In this document: positions 58,901 through 64,000 of the stretch, in pieces
Layout of the letters: each line of letters begins with the position of its first letter
How positions within the stretch are numbered: the stretch's first letter is position 1
NCBI GenBank assembly: GCA_001404055.1
Contig: CXTY01000004.1
Location: 1 to 64,000 of the forward strand
DNA length: 64,000 bases
Direction: 5' to 3'
DNA from: Roseibium album
GTDB lineage: Bacteria > Pseudomonadota > Alphaproteobacteria > Rhizobiales > Stappiaceae
Notes under the pieces: generated by a model
Database searches by the model: none
The model's input: the letters and a program-made list of their open reading frames with translations, nothing else
Told to the model about the DNA's origin: nothing
Position numbers and translations under genes: made by a program

Positions 58901-59512
58901 ATGCCAACCATTTATCAGCTCAAGTCCCGGTTTCAGGACCTGCTTCGCCCGATATGCCAACGCCTCGCGAACAACGGTGTTACCGCCAACCAGGTAACTC
59001 TGGCAGCGCTCGGTCTTTCCGTTCTGGAAGGATTTGCATTGTGGCTGTTCCCTGGCGCCGCCCTGCCCTTGTTGCTTTTGCCTGTGGTTCTCTTCGTGCG
59101 CATGGGGCTGAATGCCATCGATGGCATGCTGGCGCGCGAGCATAATCAGAAATCGGATCTTGGCGCTGTCCTGAATGAGCTGGGCGATGTTATTTCCGAC
59201 GCTGCCCTCTACCTGCCCTTCGCCATACTTCCATTTGTCTCTGCCGAACTCGTGGTCGGGCTGGTCGTTGTAGCGATTATCGGTGAGATGATGGGGGTCA
59301 TTGGCGTTCAGATCGGTGCCAGCCGTCGTTATGACGGCCCATTTGGAAAGAGTGACCGGGCTGCACTTTTCGGCCTGTGCGGCTTCATGATTGCACTTGG
59401 GCTGACGGCACCACTGCTCTACCTGGTCCTCTTTGGATCAGGGTTGATCCTTTCCGCAGTGACCGTCTGGAACCGGGCTCGTGCGGCACTCAAGGAGCTT
59501 TCCTCTCAATGA
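58901..59512 (+). CDS. CDP-alcohol phosphatidyltransferase family protein, variant motif
   Basis: A 203-residue membrane protein with about six segments. The signature D-x2-D-G-x2-A-R-x8-G-x3-D-x3-D appears here as N71-x2-D74-G-x2-A-R79-x8-G88-x3-N92-x3-D96. The first and third Asp are Asn. From memory this variant recurs in a subfamily found beside CdsA and PlsC genes, so it is probably a feature and not damage. It would move a phosphatidyl or diacylglycerol-phosphate group onto an alcohol, but the metal use may differ. First of a four-gene lipid operon; its stop overlaps cdsA by 4 bp. Confidence 0.83.
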   Translation: MPTIYQLKSRFQDLLRPICQRLANNGVTANQVTLAALGLSVLEGFALWLFPGAALPLLLLPVVLFVRMGLNAIDGMLAREHNQKSDLGAVLNELGDVISDAALYLPFAILPFVSAELVVGLVVVAIIGEMMGVIGVQIGASRRYDGPFGKSDRAALFGLCGFMIALGLTAPLLYLVLFGSGLILSAVTVWNRARAALKELSSQ

Positions 59513-60435
59513 CACTTGATACAATACATTGGGCCCTGATCGGCATCTGGGGGCTGCTGGCACTCGCGAGCGTCATTGTCTATGTGATCTCGAAGCGCTC
59601 TGAAAAGAACATGACGGAGCTTGTCCAGCGCACGCAAAGCTGGTGGGTGATGGTCGCGATCTTCACCGTCGCCTTTCTGGTCAGCAACACGATCTCGATT
59701 ATCGTTTTTGCCCTGATCAGTTTTCTGGCGCTCAAGGAGTTCTTCTCCATGATCCCGACCCGCCGGGCTGACCGGCGCGTACTGTTCTGGGTCTATCTCT
59801 CGATCCCGATCCAGTACTTCTGGGTTTATGACAGCTACTACGGCATGTTCGCGGTTTTCATCCCGGTCTACATGTTCCTGTTCCTGCCCTTTGCCAGCCT
59901 GTTGTCTCAACAGACAGATGGTTTCCTGCGGTCTGTCGGAACGCTCAACTGGGGCTTGATGCTGTGCGTCTTTTCCATCAGCCACGCGGCATTCCTGCTG
60001 ATCATGCCGGCAACTTCCGGAAACAGTGCGGGCGGCGCAGGTTTGCTGCTTTTCCTCATCTTCCTGACCCAGTTCAACGATGTTGCCCAATACACCTGGG
60101 GCAAGATGTTCGGCAAACGCAAGATCATCCCTGGTGTCAGTCCGAACAAGACCTGGGAAGGTTTTCTCGGCGGCGTCGGCACCACTTTCGTTCTGGCGCT
60201 TCTGGTCGCACCACTGGTCACGCCGTTTGACATGATCCACGCCGCTGCTGCCGGACTGCTCATCCCGGTTGCAGGTTTTGTTGGCGACGTAACGGTCTCC
60301 GCTCTGAAACGCGATCTTGGTGTCAAGGACACTGGCAGTTTGATCCCTGGTCACGGCGGTATAATGGACCGCATCGACAGCCTGACGTTCACAGCCCCGC
60401 TGTTCTTCCACTTCACACGCTATTTCTATTATTAG
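59509..60435 (+). CDS. phosphatidate cytidylyltransferase (CdsA family)
   Basis: A 308-residue membrane protein with about eight segments and the CDP-diglyceride synthetase pattern near the C-terminus: GVSPNKTWEGFLGG, GDVTVSALKRDLGVKDTGSLIPGHGGIMDRIDS, which hold the nucleotide and Mg2+ binding Asp/Lys residues. It turns phosphatidate and CTP into CDP-diacylglycerol, the substrate of the preceding transferase. The frame begins at 59377, but ATG 59509 is chosen for the ATGA overlap with the gene before. Confidence 0.92.
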   Translation: MTLDTIHWALIGIWGLLALASVIVYVISKRSEKNMTELVQRTQSWWVMVAIFTVAFLVSNTISIIVFALISFLALKEFFSMIPTRRADRRVLFWVYLSIPIQYFWVYDSYYGMFAVFIPVYMFLFLPFASLLSQQTDGFLRSVGTLNWGLMLCVFSISHAAFLLIMPATSGNSAGGAGLLLFLIFLTQFNDVAQYTWGKMFGKRKIIPGVSPNKTWEGFLGGVGTTFVLALLVAPLVTPFDMIHAAAAGLLIPVAGFVGDVTVSALKRDLGVKDTGSLIPGHGGIMDRIDSLTFTAPLFFHFTRYFYY

Positions 60436-60447
60436 GAGGTTCACGCC

Positions 60448-61077
60448 TTGCTGCAGAAGACCTTCTACTTCTTCGTGAAAGTCGCCGTTCTGTTCCTGCT
60501 GGGTCTCAATGTCCGGCGCAAGGAGCTGCTGCCATCTGAAGGCCCGGCCATCGTCGTTGCCAATCACAACAGCCACCTGGATACGATGGTGCTGATGGCG
60601 CTGATGCCGCTATCAAAACTGAAAGGCATCAAGCCGGTCGCCGCAGCTGATTACTTCTTTTCTTCGCCCTTGAAGGCCTGGTTTTCGGAAAACGTGCTCG
60701 GAATTATTCCAGTTGAGCGTGGTGGTGAAGATAAGACCATCGACCCATTAGAGGGGTGTTATCAGGCGCTCTCGGAAGGGAAAGTCCTGGTCCTTTTTCC
60801 GGAGGGATCGCGCGGCGAACCGGAGCAGATGACCGATTTGAAAAAGGGCGTTTCCTTTCTCTCTGAACGGTTTCCCGAAGCGCCAGTCGTCCCTGTTTTC
60901 ACACACGGCCTCGGCAAGGCCTTGCCAAAAGGCTCTTTCCTGCTCGTGCCATTCTTCTGCGATATTTTCATCGGCGAACCAATCACTTGGGACGGTGACC
61001 GGACTCAGTTCATGAACGCCTTGAAGGATCGCTTCAGCAAACTTTCAGCGGAAAAGAACTTTGCGCCCTGGGAGTAG
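60448..61077 (+). CDS. 1-acylglycerol-3-phosphate acyltransferase family protein (PlsC-like)
   Basis: A 209-residue acyltransferase with the H-x4-D motif in NHNSHLDT (39-46) and the substrate motif FPEGSRG (117-123). It starts at TTG 60448 behind a strong AGGAGG. It would transfer an acyl chain to a lysophospholipid or related glycerol phosphate, upstream of CdsA's reaction. Its end overlaps the next gene by 17 bp. Confidence 0.9.
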   Translation: MLQKTFYFFVKVAVLFLLGLNVRRKELLPSEGPAIVVANHNSHLDTMVLMALMPLSKLKGIKPVAAADYFFSSPLKAWFSENVLGIIPVERGGEDKTIDPLEGCYQALSEGKVLVLFPEGSRGEPEQMTDLKKGVSFLSERFPEAPVVPVFTHGLGKALPKGSFLLVPFFCDIFIGEPITWDGDRTQFMNALKDRFSKLSAEKNFAPWE

Positions 61078-61606
61078 GACGTTCGCTGCCATTTGGGGGT
61101 TTGCAGAAGCAACGCTGTTTTTCATTGTTCCCGATGTGCTGATCTCCAGCCTTGCTCTGAGCTCTCTCAGGAAAGCTCTCTGGGCCTGCGCCATCGCTGC
61201 ACTGGCTGCAAGCGTGGGTGGTTTGCTGGTCTGGTTTTTTGCGTTCAATTATCCATTGGCGACCAGGGAAATCTTGATTCACATCCCGGGAATATCTGAA
61301 GGTTCGTTTCGGTCAGTTGAACACTTACTGACTAATGGTCTGTACGAAGGCATGGTGCAAGGTGCGTTTTCCGGAGTGCCATATAAAATATTCGCTGCGG
61401 AAGCAGGTGCTTCGAGGCAAAACCCAGCGCTCTTCACGCTGCTTTCTGTTGCCGCCCGTCTGCCACGATTTGTGTTAGTTGCGTTCATCACCTGGAGCCT
61501 GTCCCACCTCGTCGGTGGCAGGCTTTCCATAAAAAACAAACTCGGCCTCTGCCTCGTCTTATGGGCAGTATTTTATATCTTCTATTTCGCGGTGATCGGC
61601 TGGTAG
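61061..61606 (+). CDS. DedA/TVP38-like membrane protein
   Basis: A 181-residue protein with about five hydrophobic segments. The middle part (GLYEGMVQGAFSGVPYKIFAAEAGA, then PALFTLLSVAARLPRFVLVAFI) resembles SNARE-associated DedA/TVP38 membrane proteins, which act in lipid flipping in other bacteria. It starts at TTG 61061, which overlaps the acyltransferase by 17 bp, so it is coupled to it. A lipid role also fits its place in the operon. The family call is moderate. Confidence 0.7.
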   Translation: MRPGSRTFAAIWGFAEATLFFIVPDVLISSLALSSLRKALWACAIAALAASVGGLLVWFFAFNYPLATREILIHIPGISEGSFRSVEHLLTNGLYEGMVQGAFSGVPYKIFAAEAGASRQNPALFTLLSVAARLPRFVLVAFITWSLSHLVGGRLSIKNKLGLCLVLWAVFYIFYFAVIGW

Positions 61607-61676
61607 GCCAATGGCACGTATTTCCCAAACCCAAACGAACCGGCACGACGGAGATGGATTGGCCGATACCAAGCAT

Positions 61677-62984
61677 CTAAACCAGCACCGAAAGCCCCCA
61701 ACCGCCCAATGCTGACCCAAGCAGCACATAAAGGAGCGGAACATGGAAACGCAGCAACGCGACGCCGGACGCTATTGCAAGAACCAGAACCCGCCAGTCG
61801 AAGCTGCTGAGATCAGGCACCCACAGTGTCAGCCAACCTTTCTGGACTTGACTGACATCAGCGAAGAGCACATGCAGCCCAAACCAGACAGACAGGTTCA
61901 GAACCACCCCGACAACGGCTGCAATGATGGCTGACAGCGCAGCTTTCAGACGAGGCTGCGAAGAGATCCAATCGATGTAGGGAGCACCAGCAAATATCCA
62001 TAGGAAACACGGCGCAAACGTCGCCCAAAGAGCGACAACTCCCCCAAGGAACCCGAGCGCCATCCCCCCGGCACGCTCTGCTGCCAGAAAACCGACAAAC
62101 TGCGTCACCAGAATGAGAGGCCCGGGCGTTGTCTCAGCCATGCCAAGCCCATCCATCATTTCCCCGGCAGTCAGCCAGCCATGGCCCGTGACAACGTCCT
62201 GGGCCATGTAGGCAAGAACCGCATAGGCACCGCCAAATGTGACCACAGCCAGTTTGGAAAAAAACACGCCGATCTCGCCCAGAATGGGGCTACCGGCAAA
62301 CGCACTGATGAGTGCAAGTGGTGCCAGCCAGATCACCAGCCACAAAACCACTGTCCTAAACGTTCGCCAATGCGAGATCTTGTTGAGATCAGGAGCGTCT
62401 GAAGTCGTCGCCTTTCGGTATCCGAACAAAGCCCCATAGAGTGCAGCGGAAAAGACGATCAGCGGAAAAGGCAGCGACAGGAAGAAGATCCCGATGAAGG
62501 CCAGTCCGGAGATCAGCCACTGATCAGTTCCCGACAATGCACGCTTGGACAAGCGCAACAAGGCCTCGAAAACAACAACAAGGACGGCTGCTTTTATGCC
62601 CAAAAACAAATTCTGAACTACCGACATTTCACCAAAGCGGGCGTAAATGGCAGCCAGTGCGAAAATCACTGCAGCACCGGGCAAGATAAACAACAACCCT
62701 GCAGCAAGGCCACCTGCATAACCACGCAATCGCCACCCTGCATAGGTTGCCAACTGCATGGCCTCCGGCCCTGGAAGCAGCATGCAAAAGCCCAAGGCAT
62801 TCAGATAAGTCTTTTCATCCAGCCATTTGGTCTCATGAACCAGTTTTCGGTGCATCAGAGCGATTTGTGCTGCCGGCCCCCCGAAGGAAAGAAAGCCAAT
62901 GCCTGCAAACACCTGCAGGAACTGCAGGCTTGACGCAGAGCTGCGCGGCTCCTGAGGCCGCGCGTAATCTGAGTTTACCGACAT
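61677..62984 (-). CDS. chrA: chromate transporter ChrA, two-domain type
   Basis: A 435-residue chromate efflux protein, the long form with two homologous halves (about residues 18-190 and 225-425). The first half shows FLSFGGPAAQIALMH and CMLLPGPEAMQLATYAGW, the second GGAYAVLAYMAQ and GMAETTPGPLILVTQFVGF, the typical GGP and PGP motifs. It would expel chromate or another oxyanion. It is behind the rhodanese-ChrB fusion gene with a 3-bp gap, so the two form an operon. The metal itself cannot be verified from sequence. Confidence 0.95.
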   Translation of the reverse strand: MSVNSDYARPQEPRSSASSLQFLQVFAGIGFLSFGGPAAQIALMHRKLVHETKWLDEKTYLNALGFCMLLPGPEAMQLATYAGWRLRGYAGGLAAGLLFILPGAAVIFALAAIYARFGEMSVVQNLFLGIKAAVLVVVFEALLRLSKRALSGTDQWLISGLAFIGIFFLSLPFPLIVFSAALYGALFGYRKATTSDAPDLNKISHWRTFRTVVLWLVIWLAPLALISAFAGSPILGEIGVFFSKLAVVTFGGAYAVLAYMAQDVVTGHGWLTAGEMMDGLGMAETTPGPLILVTQFVGFLAAERAGGMALGFLGGVVALWATFAPCFLWIFAGAPYIDWISSQPRLKAALSAIIAAVVGVVLNLSVWFGLHVLFADVSQVQKGWLTLWVPDLSSFDWRVLVLAIASGVALLRFHVPLLYVLLGSALGGWGLSVLV

Positions 62985-62987
62985 GGT

Positions 62988-63812
62988 TCAGGCTTTCTTT
63001 GACGAAGAAGGCCAGTCGTGACCTTCCTCAGTTGCATCGCGGGACCAGCGATAAAACGCATCATAAAGCCCCATACCGGCTTCCAGCTGCTGCAGATCAT
63101 CGCGGTACATGCGCGACAGTCCAAGCGAGGCTGCGAGCAACCCTGCAGCTTCTGGTGCCAGATCATGACGATTGGTGTCTGCTCCGCGCACTATCGTCGC
63201 CAGCCTCAAAAGAGCATCCGTCTCAAGACCAAGTTCCTCGAGCATTGTGTCGAAGCTGCAGCGGTCCCCCCTGTGGCTCCAGAAGGAACCTTCTACGTCA
63301 AAAGGCGTTGCCTTGAACCTGTCCACAACGCCCTCAACCTGTGAAGGCGAAACGAACAGGAATTGTGCCGAAGGGTCAATAAAACGGCGAATGAGCCAGG
63401 GACAGGCAATCCGGTCAATTTTAGGCCTGTGACGCGTAACCCAGACAGTTTGGTTTCGATCGTTTTTCTGCGGAAGTTTGTCAGCCGGGACTTTGGGTAA
63501 GGACGCATCCCGCCAGGCAAATGAGCCACCTTCCAGATGCTCGGCAGAAACACCAGCAGACCTTAGAATAGCTGCAGCGCCTTCGCTCAGCTTCAGCCCC
63601 TTCTGGCAGACAACAACAACCTTGCGTCCGCTCAGGTCCTGCTTGGCAGCAAGATCACCAATTGCTTCGAACGGGTACCGGAATGAAGACGGAATGAAGT
63701 AGGGATCGTCGACGAAATCCTCGTCGATGCGCACATCGACGATTATCGGAGCGTCAGGTGTACCGACAATTCTATAAAGCTGTGAAACGGAAATCGAGTT
63801 AAGAGACGGCAT
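62988..63812 (-). CDS. rhodanese - ChrB-domain fusion protein (chromate resistance regulator-like)
   Basis: A 274-residue fusion. Residues 5-105 form a rhodanese domain (IVDVRIDEDF, then VVVVCQKGLKLSEGAA with the catalytic Cys69). Residues 125-270 hold the ChrB C-terminal domain (WVTRHRPKIDRIACPWLIRRFIDP, then GSFWSHRGDRCSFDTML). ChrB acts as a chromate sensor or regulator, and stand-alone ChrB C-terminal proteins occur next to chrA. The rhodanese part may handle a sulfur or selenium thiol group. It is directly upstream of chrA; the promoter lies beyond 63812. Confidence 0.9.
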   Translation of the reverse strand: MPSLNSISVSQLYRIVGTPDAPIIVDVRIDEDFVDDPYFIPSSFRYPFEAIGDLAAKQDLSGRKVVVVCQKGLKLSEGAAAILRSAGVSAEHLEGGSFAWRDASLPKVPADKLPQKNDRNQTVWVTRHRPKIDRIACPWLIRRFIDPSAQFLFVSPSQVEGVVDRFKATPFDVEGSFWSHRGDRCSFDTMLEELGLETDALLRLATIVRGADTNRHDLAPEAAGLLAASLGLSRMYRDDLQQLEAGMGLYDAFYRWSRDATEEGHDWPSSSKKA

Positions 63813-64000
63813 GGCGCGTCCTCCCTTTCAAAAATGGGGTTACGGACGCGAAACTTCAGCTGGCGCCTCACGGGGTGTTCGCATTCCCCATGAGCCCTGT
63901 GTGCCAAATCACACAATTCATGTCAAGCAGACGCCTGACGCCCAACCAGTCAGCAGGCGCAGACCGCAACACGCCCTTCAAGGCCTGATTGGATACCTGT
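63813..64000. other. chr operon upstream region, window edge
   Basis: 188 bp upstream of the fusion gene, cut by the window edge. It should contain the chr promoter and perhaps a neighbour. TGTGTGCCAAATCACACA near 63900 is a small inverted repeat (TGTG..CACA), a CRP-like look only. Confidence 0.35.

Noticed and set aside
63890..63915. CRP-like TGTG..CACA repeat before the chr operon
   Set aside because: Too short and imperfect to support a named site; noted only in the region entry.

Overview
The window looks like chromosomal DNA of a marine alphaproteobacterium. Protein content and style (TRAP transporters in catabolic operons, a two-domain ChrA, a eukaryote-like dimeric NADP-ICDH, alpha-type RecA/AlaS/RpsD) suggest Hyphomicrobiales near Roseibium/Labrenzia (Stappiaceae). 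That placement comes from recalled protein similarity, not from a search. No rRNA, tRNA, CRISPR array or intact prophage was seen.

Layout. 0-3 kb: the 5' end of an IS5-like transposase at the edge, a SnoaL-like protein, a small protein lacking a normal start codon, a VOC protein and rpsD. 3.4-8.1 kb: an EAL-CBS-GGDEF protein, then murI, trmJ and a class III nucleotide cyclase. 8.5-20.3 kb: a monomeric NADP-isocitrate dehydrogenase and, 8.3 kb after its end, the unrelated dimeric isocitrate dehydrogenase; between them a lipoprotein with a Pro-Glu tail, a CbiM-like protein behind a cobalamin riboswitch, two membrane GGDEF-EAL proteins and a small membrane protein. Both isocitrate dehydrogenase genes carry a TTGTATAC-type site about 85-95 bp before their start, which suggests one regulator for both. 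20.4-29.5 kb: fetA-fetB-GST with 4-bp overlaps, a racemase, a K+ channel with cyclic-nucleotide-binding domain, a 41-residue membrane protein, alaS and recA with a LexA-like box. 29.8-31.8 kb: pseudouridine catabolism (psuK, psuG) with a perfect 16-bp palindrome between them.

32.0-35.8 kb holds the least explained part: three same-strand genes for a helical coiled-coil protein, a single-pass membrane coiled-coil protein and a coiled-coil protein with a Gly/Ser/Phe-rich tail. A lipoprotein, two MFS transporters, a VOC gene divergent from a TetR gene (with two operators), a GST, a solute-binding-like protein and a DUF1287 protein follow.

43.1-51.9 kb is a catabolic island. Hydroxypyruvate isomerase and an IclR regulator lie on the minus strand, separated by a 261-bp MITE. 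Divergent from them is an operon of a TakP-like TRAP transporter, an amidase, a small membrane protein, a 2-hydroxyacid dehydrogenase and a beta-hydroxyacid dehydrogenase. Together these would bring an imported 2-oxoacid or its amide into hydroxypyruvate/tartronate-semialdehyde metabolism. 52.0-58.7 kb is a second module of parallel design: a LysR regulator divergent from a DUF1445 protein, a second TRAP transporter, a DUF2848 protein and a second amidase. 58.9-61.6 kb is a phospholipid operon (CDP-alcohol phosphatidyltransferase, CdsA, PlsC, DedA/TVP38-like). 61.7-63.8 kb is a chromate module (chrA and a rhodanese-ChrB fusion).

Start sites were moved from the longest reading frame where a Shine-Dalgarno sequence or signal peptide argued for it; this is stated per gene. 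Family names rest on recognition of motifs, without database searches.
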